From positions 1-20,847 of the forward strand of contig JAWKQN010000032.1 in assembly GCA_041390125.1 (NCBI GenBank): DNA of 20,847 nt, written 5' to 3'. A program made the position numbers and the translations under genes. This stretch comes from Gemmatimonadota bacterium (GTDB lineage: Bacteria; Gemmatimonadota; Gemmatimonadetes; Longimicrobiales; Gaopeijiaceae). How positions within the stretch are numbered: the stretch's first letter is position 1; each line of letters opens with the position of its first letter. Below the pieces are notes generated by a model, which saw nothing but the letters and a program-made list of their open reading frames with translations, was not told the DNA's origin and searched no databases. Below are positions 1-7,580 of the stretch, piece by piece.

Positions 1-1460
1 TTCCCACGGCCCGCCGCGGGTCCCTTCCCTCGCGGGCTGGACGGCCCACCGTCCCGCTGCGCGGGGGTGGAGCCCTGCCGTTGACCGCCGGCCTTGCCGG
101 CCTGCGTCTTCCGCTTGCCTCCACGGCGCCGCCGCCGCCGACCCGCTCCCTCGCCGCTCCCGCTCCCGGAGCGATCCTCGACCGATCGGTCGTCCGCGGC
201 CCGGCTCTGCGTCCCTGCCGCGCGAGCCTCCTTGGCCGCCGCCTTCTCGCGCGCCCGCTCGCGATCGGCCTTCTTGCGAGCGCGGATCTCGGCGATGCGC
301 TCCGCGAGCGGGACCTCCAGAGGCGCATCCGAGTCGTCGTGGTAGGCAAAGCCCGCGAGCGTGCGGCGCGGGAGCGTCGCTCCGACGGCCCGCTGGATCT
401 GCCTCAGCGTGCCTTCCTCCTCGGGGCTCACGAGCGTCACCGCCTCGCCGGTCGCCTGCGCACGTCCCGTGCGGCCGGAGCGGTGGATGTAATCCTCCGG
501 AACGGTCGGCACATCGAAGTTCACGACGTGCCCGAGCGCCTCGACGTCGATCCCGCGTGCGGCGATATCGGTGGCCACGAGGATCTGGAAGTCGCCCTGC
601 TTGAAGCCGTCGAGGGCGCGGGTGCGCTGCGGCTGCGAGCGGTTGCCGTGGATGCGCTCGGCGCGCACCCCGTGCTTGACCAGCACGCGCGTGAGTCGGT
701 CGGCGCGATGCTTGGTGCGGGTGAACACCAGGGCGTCCTCCACGATGCCTTGGTCGAGCAGCGCGAGCAGCAGCGCCGCCTTGCGCTTCTCCGGCACCGG
801 ATACACCACCTGGGTCACACCCCGTGCCGGCGCCGCCCGCTTCTGGAGCGTCACCCGGACCGGATCGACCAGGATGTTGCGGGTGAGCGCCTCGATGGGA
901 GGAGGCATGGTGGCGCTGAAGAACAGCGTCTGCTCCGGCTTGGGCACATGCGCGAGGATACGCCGGATGTCGGGCAGGAACCCCATGTCCAGCATGCGGT
1001 CCGCTTCGTCCAGCACGAGCACCTCGAGCTGGGAGAGCGTCGCGTAGTCGTACTGGAAGTGGTCCAGCAACCGGCCGGGGGTCGCCACGATCACGTCGGC
1101 TCCCCGCCGGAACGCCTTCTCCTGCGCCTCCATGCCGACTCCGCCGTAGACCGCGGCTCCCTTGATCCGGGTGTGCCGAGCCAGGCCTTCCAGGTCCTCC
1201 AGGATCTGCAGGGCCAGCTCCCGCGTGGGCGCCAGCACCAACGCACGCGTGCCCCGGCGCGGGTTCCGCAGCAGGCGATCGAGCACCGGAAGGAGGAAGG
1301 CGGCGGTCTTGCCGCTGCCGGTGGCGGCGGAGGCCAGGACATCGCGTCCCTCCAGCGCCACCGGGATGGCGTCCGCCTGGACGGGTGTGGGCTTGGTGAA
1401 ACCGAGATCGCGCACTCCAGCCAGGAGAGCGGGATCGAGGCGCAGCGATTCGAACGACAT
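1..1460 (-). CDS. rhlE: DEAD-box ATP-dependent RNA helicase, RhlE-like (3' end cut by window edge)
   Basis: ATP-dependent RNA helicase that unwinds short RNA duplexes in the cytoplasm, in ribosome assembly or RNA decay. The frame opens with ATG at 1460 (MSFESLRLDP) and stays open to base 1, so the C-terminus is missing; 486 codons are visible. The full helicase core is present: Q motif (PTPVQADAIP, about residue 24), Walker A AATGSGKT (45-52), PTREL (76-80), TPGR (125-128), DEAD (149-152), SAT (180-182), ARGID (299-303) and HRSGRTGR (324-331). After about residue 365 comes a charged, low-complexity tail rich in Arg, Lys, Gly and Ser, including a run of six Arg, as is usual for RNA-binding tails of RhlE proteins. 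A long antisense open frame over the same DNA is a GC-driven shadow. Family assignment is firm; the exact paralogue (RhlE rather than DeaD or SrmB) is an inference from the compact N-terminus. Confidence 0.93.
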   Translation of the reverse strand, partial: MSFESLRLDPALLAGVRDLGFTKPTPVQADAIPVALEGRDVLASAATGSGKTAAFLLPVLDRLLRNPRRGTRALVLAPTRELALQILEDLEGLARHTRIKGAAVYGGVGMEAQEKAFRRGADVIVATPGRLLDHFQYDYATLSQLEVLVLDEADRMLDMGFLPDIRRILAHVPKPEQTLFFSATMPPPIEALTRNILVDPVRVTLQKRAAPARGVTQVVYPVPEKRKAALLLALLDQGIVEDALVFTRTKHRADRLTRVLVKHGVRAERIHGNRSQPQRTRALDGFKQGDFQILVATDIAARGIDVEALGHVVNFDVPTVPEDYIHRSGRTGRAQATGEAVTLVSPEEEGTLRQIQRAVGATLPRRTLAGFAYHDDSDAPLEVPLAERIAEIRARKKADRERAREKAAAKEARAAGTQSRAADDRSVEDRSGSGSGEGAGRRRRRRGGKRKTQAGKAGGQRQGSTPAQRDGGPSSPRGKGPAAGRG

Positions 1461-1681
1461 GGAACCTGGGGTGATGGCGCGGCGGGAACGCGGGCGATCG
1501 CGCGGCAACCGCGGGACGCGAGACGGTCGGCAGCGAATGCTCGCCCCCGGAACCGAGGGCTCGAGGAGGGGACGCCGCCGGGCGAAGCTAGCGGAAGCCG
1601 GCGGTGCGCGGCACCCCCGGGTGCCCGATCTCCCGGGCCCTAGGGACCCGGAGCCGCTGCGGCGGCCGCCCGTGTCCGGCC
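1461..1681. other. Intergenic spacer with GC-rich hairpins
   Basis: This spacer lies between the 3' end of the MarR-GNAT gene and the start of the helicase gene, both on the minus strand. It must hold the helicase leader, but I see no convincing -35/-10 pair and only a weak AGG-type ribosome site close to the ATG. The part nearest the MarR-GNAT stop (about 1600-1660) is dense in short GC inverted repeats. Confidence 0.5.
1610..1625 (-). terminator. Terminator-like hairpin after the MarR-GNAT gene
   Basis: A perfect 6-bp stem (GGCACC/GGTGCC) closes a CCCG tetraloop, 57 bases downstream of the MarR-GNAT stop. A second inverted repeat (CCGGG 1633-1637 / CCCGG 1647-1651) lies between them. Neither has a T-tract, so intrinsic termination is only a possibility. 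Confidence 0.3.
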
Positions 1682-2575
1682 TCAGCGCGCCCGTCCCAAT
1701 CGCTTCTCGAACCAGTGGTGCGCGTAGGGCTCCGCATTGTATGGAGCCACTTCGCGAAAGCCGGACTTCGTGTACAGCCCGATCGCCTCCTTCAGGACGC
1801 GATTGGTCTCGAGCTGCAGGCGACGGCACCCTTGCGCGCGCGCCCGCTCCTCCAGCTCGGCCAGCAGTCGACGTCCGAGCCCGAGGCCTCGTGCGTCGGG
1901 CGAGACCCACATGCGCTTGATCTCCGCGCGATCGGTGGAGTGGTAGTAGAGCCCGGCGCAGCCTACGGGAACGTCGTGGAGGCGCGCGAGCAGGAAGACG
2001 CCGGTGGGCGGGGAGAAGACGCGGGCATCCGCGGTGAGGCTGCGCTCCACGTCGAACCCGCCTTCGAAGCGCTGGTCCAGCTCCGAGAAGTAGGCCTGCA
2101 GACACGCTCGGGCTTCGGACCCCGCGGGATCCGCCGCCTCCACGTCCACCAGACCCGCCGTCAGGAGTCGCTCCACCACGCCCATGGCATCCACGAGCCG
2201 ATCCCGCTGGGCCGCGCTCAGCGGCTGCAGGAGCGCCCGGGCCAGGGCGTCGGAACGCTCGTCGAGGACCCTGCGCTCCATGCGCCCCTTCCGGGTGAGG
2301 CGGACCCTGCGCACTCGGCGATCCTCGGGCGCCCGCACCACCGTCACCAGCGCGTCCCGCTCCAGACTGCGGAGGAGTCGGCTGACGTAGCCCGAATCGA
2401 GCTCCAACCGAGCCCGCAGCGTGCGCACGTCCATGCCGTCCGGTCCGATCTCCCAGAGCAGACGCGCCTCCCCGAGCGGGCGTTTCCGGCCCATGTACCG
2501 GTCGCGGAGAGCCCCGACCCGGCTGGTCACCCGCCGGTTGAAGCGACGAACCTTCTCCAGGGTATCGGGATCCAT
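1682..2575 (-). CDS. MarR-family regulator fused to a GNAT acetyltransferase
   Basis: A 297-aa two-domain protein. The N-terminal half (about 30-140) is a MarR-type winged helix: a recognition-helix region (SGYVSRLLRSLER, 61-73) is followed by a basic wing (RAPEDRRVRRVRLTRKG, 81-97). The C-terminal half (about 155-295) is a GNAT N-acetyltransferase fold with the acetyl-CoA pyrophosphate loop RGLGLG (229-234) and a late GLYTKSGF segment typical of the last strand and helix. MarR-GNAT fusions are a known architecture; the acetyl-acceptor is not predictable here. The gene is divergent from an SDR/DUF2867 gene, and the 84-bp spacer carries a palindrome at its own start, so autoregulation and control of the neighbour are plausible. 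The ATG at 2575 has no Shine-Dalgarno sequence; a -10-like hexamer lies 6 nt upstream, which suggests a leaderless message. Confidence 0.9.
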   Translation of the reverse strand: MDPDTLEKVRRFNRRVTSRVGALRDRYMGRKRPLGEARLLWEIGPDGMDVRTLRARLELDSGYVSRLLRSLERDALVTVVRAPEDRRVRRVRLTRKGRMERRVLDERSDALARALLQPLSAAQRDRLVDAMGVVERLLTAGLVDVEAADPAGSEARACLQAYFSELDQRFEGGFDVERSLTADARVFSPPTGVFLLARLHDVPVGCAGLYYHSTDRAEIKRMWVSPDARGLGLGRRLLAELEERARAQGCRRLQLETNRVLKEAIGLYTKSGFREVAPYNAEPYAHHWFEKRLGRAR

Positions 2576-2611
2576 TATCTGATTCTAGTCAGACAAATCC
2601 GGAGCTCGCAA
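2576..2611 (-). promoter_or_regulatory. Probable leaderless promoter of the MarR-GNAT gene
   Basis: On the minus strand, TTGCGA (2611-2606), an 18-bp spacer, TAGAAT (2587-2582), then six bases (CAGATA), then the ATG. A TANNNT box about six bases before the initiator codon, with no Shine-Dalgarno, is the arrangement known for leaderless transcripts. This AT-rich island stands out in a GC-rich region. Confidence 0.5.
2578..2593. promoter_or_regulatory. Palindromic operator candidate for the MarR-GNAT regulator
   Basis: TCTGA-TTCTAG-TCAGA, two perfect 5-bp arms around a 6-bp centre, begins two bases upstream of the start codon and covers the predicted -10 box. MarR dimers bind palindromes of about this length, so binding would block the promoter. 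It also lies in the only spacer between this gene and the divergent SDR gene. Operator identity is inferred from position and symmetry. Confidence 0.45.
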
Positions 2612-2659
2612 GATCCCAAGGTGGCTTGAACAGCCGACGCCGCGCCGCGAGGCTCCTCC

Positions 2660-4147
2660 ATGACGTCCCGAACCCCGCCTCCTGCTGCCCCGTCCCCACG
2701 CGGCACGGTCCTGTTGACCGGCGCCACCGGCTACATCGGCGGACGCCTGGGACCCCGCTTGCTGGACGCCGGCTGGCATCTGCGCTGTCTGACGCGCTCG
2801 GCTGGGAAGCTGCGGGCACGCGAGTGGGCGACGCGGACCGGCGTGGAGATCGTGGAAGCGGACGCGGAAGACGTCGACGCGGTGGCCGGAGCGCTGCGCG
2901 GGACGGACGCCGCCTTCTACCTCATCCACTCGATGATGGCGTCCGGGAAGGACTATCGCGCGCGCGACCAGGCGCTGGCGACCGCCTTCGCCAGAGCAGC
3001 AGCGCACGCCGGGCTTCCGCACCTCATCTACCTCGGGGGTCTGGGCGAGATGGGCGACCATCTGAGCGAGCACCTGCGCTCCCGGCGCGAGGTCGAGGAG
3101 GCCCTGCGCTCCACCGGAGTGCCGGTCACCTGCCTGCGTGCGGCGATGATCATCGGATCCGGCTCGGCTTCGTTCGAGATCCTGCGCTATCTGGTCGAGC
3201 GTCTGCCGATCATGATCACGCCGCGGTGGGTCGGTACCGAATGCCAGCCCATCGCGGTACGCAACGTCCTCCACGACCTGACGGTCGTGCTGGACACGCC
3301 GGCCGCGCACGGACGCGACATCGACATCGGCGGGCCGGACGTGGTGACGTATCGCGCACTCATGGACGTCATGGCGGAGGAGCTGGGCCTGCCGCGTCGC
3401 CGGGTCATTCCGGTGCCCGTGCTCACGCCGACGCTCAGCTCCTGGTGGATCCACCTGGTCACGCCGCTCAGCCACCGGATCGGACGCCCCCTCGCCGAAG
3501 GGCTCCGGAACCGCGTCGTCACGGGGAACGACGACGCGCTCGAGCTCTTCCCGCAGCGGATGCTCACGGCCCGGGAAGCCATCCGCGCCGCGCTGGGCCG
3601 CATCCGCGACCATACCATCGCCACGCGCTGGGCCGACGCGGGGCCCGTGCCGGGCGATCCCGACTGGTCCGGCGGCACCGTCCTGCAGGACGTACGGGAG
3701 ATGACGGTCGACGCCTCCTGCACGGCGGTCTACCGCGCGTTCCTCGGGATCGGCGGCACGCGCGGCTACTTCACCGCCGATTGGCTCTGGGCGCTGCGCG
3801 GGCTGCTCGACCGCCTCACGGGCGGACCCGGACTCCGCCGTGGGCGACGTCACCCGGACGACGCACAGTTCGGGGACACCATCGACTTCTGGCGGGTGAC
3901 GCGGGTGGAGCCCGACCGCGCTCTGGAGCTGAGGGCGGAGATGCGACTTCCCGGAAAGGCCACGCTCACGTTCGAAGCGGAGTCGATGGGGCCCGGGCGC
4001 ACCCGTCTGATCCAGACGGCGCGCTTCAAGCCCCACGGCCTGCGCGGACTCCTGTACTGGTGGGCGGTCTTCCCGCTGCACGGGATCGTCTTCCGCGGGA
4101 TGATGCGCGGCGTGGCGCAGCGGGCGCGGGAGATCGCACGCGACTGA
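2660..4147 (+). CDS. SDR-family NAD(P)-binding protein with C-terminal DUF2867
   Basis: A 495-aa cytoplasmic protein of two modules. The first (about 15-310) is an atypical, NmrA/UDP-sugar-epimerase-like short-chain dehydrogenase. It has a Rossmann loop GATGYIGG (21-28), a LIYLGGLGE segment after the fourth strand, and no clear canonical YxxxK catalytic pair, so it may bind NAD(P)H without classical SDR chemistry. The second (about 335-490) matches DUF2867 in style: WRVTRVEPDRALELRAEM, then a beta-rich stretch, then an aromatic GLLYWWAVFPLH segment. This SDR-DUF2867 fusion is a recurrent conserved-hypothetical architecture with no assigned substrate. A GAGG Shine-Dalgarno (2649-2652) precedes the ATG at 2660. 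Divergence from the MarR-GNAT gene makes it the most likely regulatory target of that protein. Confidence 0.88.
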   Translation: MTSRTPPPAAPSPRGTVLLTGATGYIGGRLGPRLLDAGWHLRCLTRSAGKLRAREWATRTGVEIVEADAEDVDAVAGALRGTDAAFYLIHSMMASGKDYRARDQALATAFARAAAHAGLPHLIYLGGLGEMGDHLSEHLRSRREVEEALRSTGVPVTCLRAAMIIGSGSASFEILRYLVERLPIMITPRWVGTECQPIAVRNVLHDLTVVLDTPAAHGRDIDIGGPDVVTYRALMDVMAEELGLPRRRVIPVPVLTPTLSSWWIHLVTPLSHRIGRPLAEGLRNRVVTGNDDALELFPQRMLTAREAIRAALGRIRDHTIATRWADAGPVPGDPDWSGGTVLQDVREMTVDASCTAVYRAFLGIGGTRGYFTADWLWALRGLLDRLTGGPGLRRGRRHPDDAQFGDTIDFWRVTRVEPDRALELRAEMRLPGKATLTFEAESMGPGRTRLIQTARFKPHGLRGLLYWWAVFPLHGIVFRGMMRGVAQRAREIARD

Positions 4148-4159
4148 AGGGGCGACCCG

Positions 4160-4181
4160 CCGTCGTGCGCCCCCACGACGG
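4160..4181 (+). terminator. Hairpin after the SDR/DUF2867 gene
   Basis: A perfect 8-bp stem (CCGTCGTG/CACGACGG) with a 6-nt loop starts 13 bases after the stop codon. Position and strength suit a terminator, but there is no T-tract, so the call rests on geometry. Confidence 0.4.
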
Positions 4182-4322
4182 GCCGAACACGAAGACGGCT
4201 GCCGCACCCGTTTGCGTTCTGGCCCGTCGGCGCAACCACGCCCTCCACGAGCAGGCACGTCCGTTGCGCAGGTCTTCTGCAGTGTCCCCCGCGTTCCGAC
4301 GTTCCATTCTGCAGGGGGCTCC

Positions 4323-5723
4323 ATGATCTTCACTTCGGTTCCGACTTGGCGCGTGGCGTGCGTTCTGCTCTCCGCCGCGCTCGCATCCATCAGCACCTCC
4401 ACCTCCGTCCGCGCCCAGGCGCCGGAGCGGACCAGCATGCGCGGCGACTCCGGGATGGTCATCCGCACCGAGCTCGATGGTCCCGAGTCCGCGCTGCACG
4501 ACGAGGCCGCCGACGTCTACCTGGTCTCGAACGTGGCCGGAGGTCCCAGTGCCGCGGACGGCAACGGGTTCATCTCCCGGATCGGGCCGGACGGAACCGT
4601 CCTCGACGCTCGCTGGATCGATTCCGGGCAGGACGGGGTGACGCTCAACGCACCCAAAGGCCTCGCCCTGTCGGCGGACACGCTCTTCGTCGCGGACCTG
4701 GACGTCGTCCGCCGCTTCCACCGTGAGACCGGCGAGTCGCTCGGCGAGTGGCCGGTGCCGGGCGCTACCTTCCTGAACGCCGTGGCGGTGGGCCCCGACG
4801 GCGCGGTCTACGTGACGGACACGGGCATCGAATTCGTGGACGGACGGGCGGAGCCGCGCGGTACGGACGCCGTATACCGCTTCGGGCTCGACGGCGAACC
4901 CCTCACGGTGGCCGAAGGCGACGATCTCGGCGGACCCAACGGCATCGTCGTCGATGAGCAGGGGGCCGTCGTCGTCACGTTCGGAGGCGACCGCGTCTAT
5001 CGTGTGGACCGGGCGGGCAATACCTCACCGGTCGCCACGCTCCCCCAGGGTCAGCTGGACGGTCTGGTCCAGCTTCCCGGTGAGGACCATCTCGTCACCA
5101 GCTGGTCGGCGCGAGGCGTCTACCGGATCGGTCCGGACGGCTCCGCCTCCCAGGTCGTGGAGGGGCTCAGCTCCCCTGCCGACATCGGGTACGACGCCGA
5201 GCGCGGGCGGCTGCTCATCCCCCTTCTCCAGCAGAACGAGCTGCATGTCGTGCCCATCGAGACGGACATGCGCGTGAGCGACGACCCGATGGACGGATAC
5301 GCGCCGGCCGTCACGACCGCTGGCGACCGGGCGGACGACGCCGCCACGCTCGGTGTGGCCCGTCACGACGAGCTCGGCGCCTACCTGACCGATGGAGAAG
5401 GGCGCGCGCTGTATCTGTTCAAGTCGGATACGGCAGGACAGAGCACCTGCTTCGACCGGTGCGCCGACGTATGGCCGCCCCTCCTCACGGACGGCATGGC
5501 CGAGGCCACCGATGACGCCCTCCAGAGTTCGCTGATCGGGACCCTCCGCCGACCCGACGGCACCATGCAGGTCACCTACGGCGGCTGGCCGCTCTACTAC
5601 TACGAGCAGGACCGCGGCCCGGGAGACATCCAGGGCCAGGACATCATGGGCTTCGGTGCCGAGTGGTACCTGATCGGCCCCGATGGCGCGGAGGTCGAGC
5701 ACGAGGAGGGGAATGGCCGCTGA
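4323..5723 (+). CDS. Secreted SMP-30/NHL-type beta-propeller with C-terminal PF03640-like repeat
   Basis: A 466-aa exported protein. The start at 4323 is chosen because AGGGGG (4313-4318) lies 4 nt upstream and the next residues form a signal peptide (hydrophobic VACVLLSAALASI, then VRAQA). Residues about 40-325 are repeated beta-propeller blades of the SMP-30/NHL kind (for example GLALSADTLFVADL, AVAVGPDGAVYVTD). Residues about 345-460 resemble the 'secreted repeat of unknown function' (PF03640): a LYLF-xxD segment, two cysteines at 376 and 380 (STCFDRC), DVWPPL, then a second half with GGWPLYYYEQD and GAEWYLIGPDG. The two cysteines could form a disulfide. Function is unknown; sugar-lactone hydrolysis or redox/cofactor binding are possible but unsupported. 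It stands between hairpins and may be its own transcription unit. Confidence 0.85.
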   Translation: MIFTSVPTWRVACVLLSAALASISTSTSVRAQAPERTSMRGDSGMVIRTELDGPESALHDEAADVYLVSNVAGGPSAADGNGFISRIGPDGTVLDARWIDSGQDGVTLNAPKGLALSADTLFVADLDVVRRFHRETGESLGEWPVPGATFLNAVAVGPDGAVYVTDTGIEFVDGRAEPRGTDAVYRFGLDGEPLTVAEGDDLGGPNGIVVDEQGAVVVTFGGDRVYRVDRAGNTSPVATLPQGQLDGLVQLPGEDHLVTSWSARGVYRIGPDGSASQVVEGLSSPADIGYDAERGRLLIPLLQQNELHVVPIETDMRVSDDPMDGYAPAVTTAGDRADDAATLGVARHDELGAYLTDGEGRALYLFKSDTAGQSTCFDRCADVWPPLLTDGMAEATDDALQSSLIGTLRRPDGTMQVTYGGWPLYYYEQDRGPGDIQGQDIMGFGAEWYLIGPDGAEVEHEEGNGR

Positions 5724-5729
5724 CGCGCG

Positions 5730-5754
5730 CGACCGCCGCTGACGAATGCGGTCG
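5730..5754 (+). terminator. Hairpin after the beta-propeller/PF03640 gene
   Basis: A perfect 7-bp stem (CGACCGC/GCGGTCG) around an 11-nt loop starts 7 bases after the stop. No T-run follows. A second small inverted repeat, CCTAC-CGG-GTAGG at 5805-5817, lies further into the same spacer, ahead of the next gene, and could be regulatory. Confidence 0.35.
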
Positions 5755-5875
5755 GGGGTGAAGCCCCGTGGGCGCGTTCCATACGGTTGCGCGATCGAGC
5801 GCGGCCTACCGGGTAGGTTGCGGACGGCAAGGATAGGCGCAATGCTGGGGAACCCCCGCGAACGGGAGGTTGTCC

Positions 5876-7111
5876 ATGCGCCGCACGTCCGTCCTCGGTC
5901 TTCTGCTCGCTCCAGCTACGGCACTCTCCGCTTCGTGCGGGGCGCGCACCGAGGCCGGCCCGTCCTTCCAGGTCCGGGACAGCGCGGGGGTGGAGATCGT
6001 CACCTCGACCGCACCGGCATGGTCGGAGCGCGAGACCTGGAGTGTGGACCCCGCGCCCAGGCTGGTGCTGGGTGGCGGATCCGCCGACACCGGCGAGGAG
6101 CTCTGGGACATCCGCGCCCTCGCCGTGCTTCCCGGCGAACGTACGGCGGTCGCGCTGGGAACGGCCGGCGAAGTGCGGATCTACGATGCGGAGGGAGCCC
6201 GCGTCCTCACGATCGGAGCGGATGGCGACGGTCCCGGCGAGTTCCGGGACCCCCGTGGTCTGGCGCTCCAACCGCCCGACACGCTCCTCGTGCTGGATCG
6301 CGAGCGGATCCAGACCTTCCTGCTGGATGGGACCCTCCTCGCCACCACGCGGCTCCCGCCACCGAATTCCGTGGACGCGAGCGCGTACGCGTTCCCGATG
6401 AACATCCTGCCCGACAGGAGCGTGCTGGCGGTCGTGTCGCGGGGTCCGAGTGAGCTGCCCTCCGGCATCTTCCGCCCGGATCAGGGAGCCGCCGTCTATG
6501 GGCCCACGGGCACCACCACGCTGCTGGGATGGGGTCGCGGGATCGAGCAGGAGATGCTGGGTGAGGGAGCGCGAGTCATGCCCATCGTGGCACCTTTCGC
6601 GCGCTACGGACACCTGACGGCGGGCGGCAGCGCGCCGTACCGGTATGCGGTGGCGGACAACGGCACCTACGAGATCCGGATCTTCGACGGAAGCGGCGCA
6701 GTGCGTCAGATCGTGCGGCGCATCGTGGAGCCGGTGCCGGTCCAGACCGGATGGGTCGAGGCGTGGAAGGAGGAGCAACGCCAGGCCTCCTGGACCCAAC
6801 GCAGGCTACCGGACCTGGAGCGGGGGTGGAGCTCGATGACCGTGAACGAGACACTCCCGGCTTTCGAGCGCTTCCTCGTCGATCAACAGGACCACCTGTG
6901 GGTGGAGCAGGTTCGTCCCACCTCGGTGGGGCCCACCCGGTATGACGTGTTCGCGCCGGAGGGTAGGTACCTGGGATCCGTGACGCTGCCCGACGGCTAT
7001 CGCCCGATCCCGGAGCCCGTCATCACGCGGGACCGCTTCGTCGGCGTATGGGCCGACGCGATGGACGTCGAGACCGTCCGGGTATACGCGCTGCGAACGC
7101 CGGTGGGCTGA
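5876..7111 (+). CDS. Six-bladed beta-propeller protein, probably lipid-anchored
   Basis: A 411-aa exported protein. ATG 5876 is preferred over the in-frame TTG at 5870 because GGGAGG (5864-5869) sits 6 nt before it. The N-terminus is basic then hydrophobic (SVLGLLLAPATALSASC), with a cysteine in a lipobox-like but imperfect context (Ser rather than Leu at -3). The body has propeller blades and the hallmark GDGPGEFRDPRGLAL, the signature of '6-bladed beta-propeller' proteins common in Gemmatimonadota and Bacteroidota. Later blades read IRIFDGSGAVRQIVRR and RYDVFAPEGRYLGSV. Such proteins are generally thought to be ligand-binding or sensory envelope proteins, but no activity is established. It lies about 150 bp after another propeller gene, with no sign of recent duplication between the two. 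Confidence 0.85.
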   Translation: MRRTSVLGLLLAPATALSASCGARTEAGPSFQVRDSAGVEIVTSTAPAWSERETWSVDPAPRLVLGGGSADTGEELWDIRALAVLPGERTAVALGTAGEVRIYDAEGARVLTIGADGDGPGEFRDPRGLALQPPDTLLVLDRERIQTFLLDGTLLATTRLPPPNSVDASAYAFPMNILPDRSVLAVVSRGPSELPSGIFRPDQGAAVYGPTGTTTLLGWGRGIEQEMLGEGARVMPIVAPFARYGHLTAGGSAPYRYAVADNGTYEIRIFDGSGAVRQIVRRIVEPVPVQTGWVEAWKEEQRQASWTQRRLPDLERGWSSMTVNETLPAFERFLVDQQDHLWVEQVRPTSVGPTRYDVFAPEGRYLGSVTLPDGYRPIPEPVITRDRFVGVWADAMDVETVRVYALRTPVG

Positions 7112-7142
7112 GCGCCGGGGAGGGCGGCGCCAGGGCTGCCAC

Positions 7143-7171
7143 TGGACCCAAGGCACGGCTTGCTCTAGCCT
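7143..7171 (+). promoter_or_regulatory. Possible sigma70-type promoter of yhbY
   Basis: TGGACC (7143-7148) and TAGCCT (7166-7171) are separated by 17 bp and end 36 bases before the yhbY ATG. Each hexamer is only a partial match to consensus, so the call depends on spacing and position. Confidence 0.22.
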
Positions 7172-7207
7172 CCACCCTCCCCCCTTTCACCACCGACCGA
7201 CATCTCC

Positions 7208-7513
7208 ATGAGCGACACCCGACTGACCTCGAAGGAGCGCGCACGGTTGCGTGCGCAGGCCCACGACCTGGAGCCGGTGCAGCACGTCGGGGCGGGCGGG
7301 CTGACCCCCGCCGTGCTGCGCAGCCTCCGGGAGGCCTTCCACACGCGGGAGCTGCTCAAGCTCAAGGTCCTCGAGAGCGCCCCGGCCTCGGCCTGGGACA
7401 CCGCCGACGCGATCGTGGCCGAGATCGACGGCGCCCAGGTGGTCCAGACGATCGGACGCACGGTGGTGCTGTACCGCCCCCTCCCGGACGACCCCGAGGA
7501 AGCGGCGCGGTAG
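7208..7513 (+). CDS. yhbY: YhbY-family (CRM domain) RNA-binding protein
   Basis: A 101-aa protein that is one CRM/YhbY domain. It starts LTSKERARLRAQAHDLEPVQ, has the exposed GxxG loop in HVGAGGLT that contacts RNA, and continues with HTRELLKLKVLES, the family's most conserved segment. YhbY proteins associate with pre-50S ribosomal particles. The C-terminal TIGRTVVLYRP strand also fits and the length is normal for the family. No Shine-Dalgarno is evident before the ATG. A hairpin follows the stop, so it is probably monocistronic. Confidence 0.93.
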   Translation: MSDTRLTSKERARLRAQAHDLEPVQHVGAGGLTPAVLRSLREAFHTRELLKLKVLESAPASAWDTADAIVAEIDGAQVVQTIGRTVVLYRPLPDDPEEAAR

Positions 7514-7514
7514 G

Positions 7515-7532
7515 GCCGCTCGCCCGGGCGGC
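7515..7532 (+). terminator. Terminator-like hairpin after yhbY
   Basis: GCCGC/GCGGC arms (extended by a G-T pair) close an 8-nt loop two bases after the stop. A short T-containing run (CTTATTCT, 7541-7548) follows a few bases later. That run also contains TATTCT, which could be the -10 of the downstream sigma gene. Confidence 0.35.
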
Positions 7533-7580
7533 TCTCGAGCCTTATTCTGCCGGGGCGTTCCCACGATTCCACCCGGTGGC

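Noticed and set aside
81..1643. Long plus-strand open frame opposite the helicase
   Set aside because: The minus strand carries every DEAD-box motif in one frame. The opposite frame is an Arg/His/Asp-rich shadow caused by high GC.
2585..4468. 627-codon minus-strand open frame opposite the SDR/DUF2867 gene
   Set aside because: It has no recognisable domain and an Arg/Gly/His-rich composition; the plus strand encodes a coherent Rossmann protein with a ribosome site.
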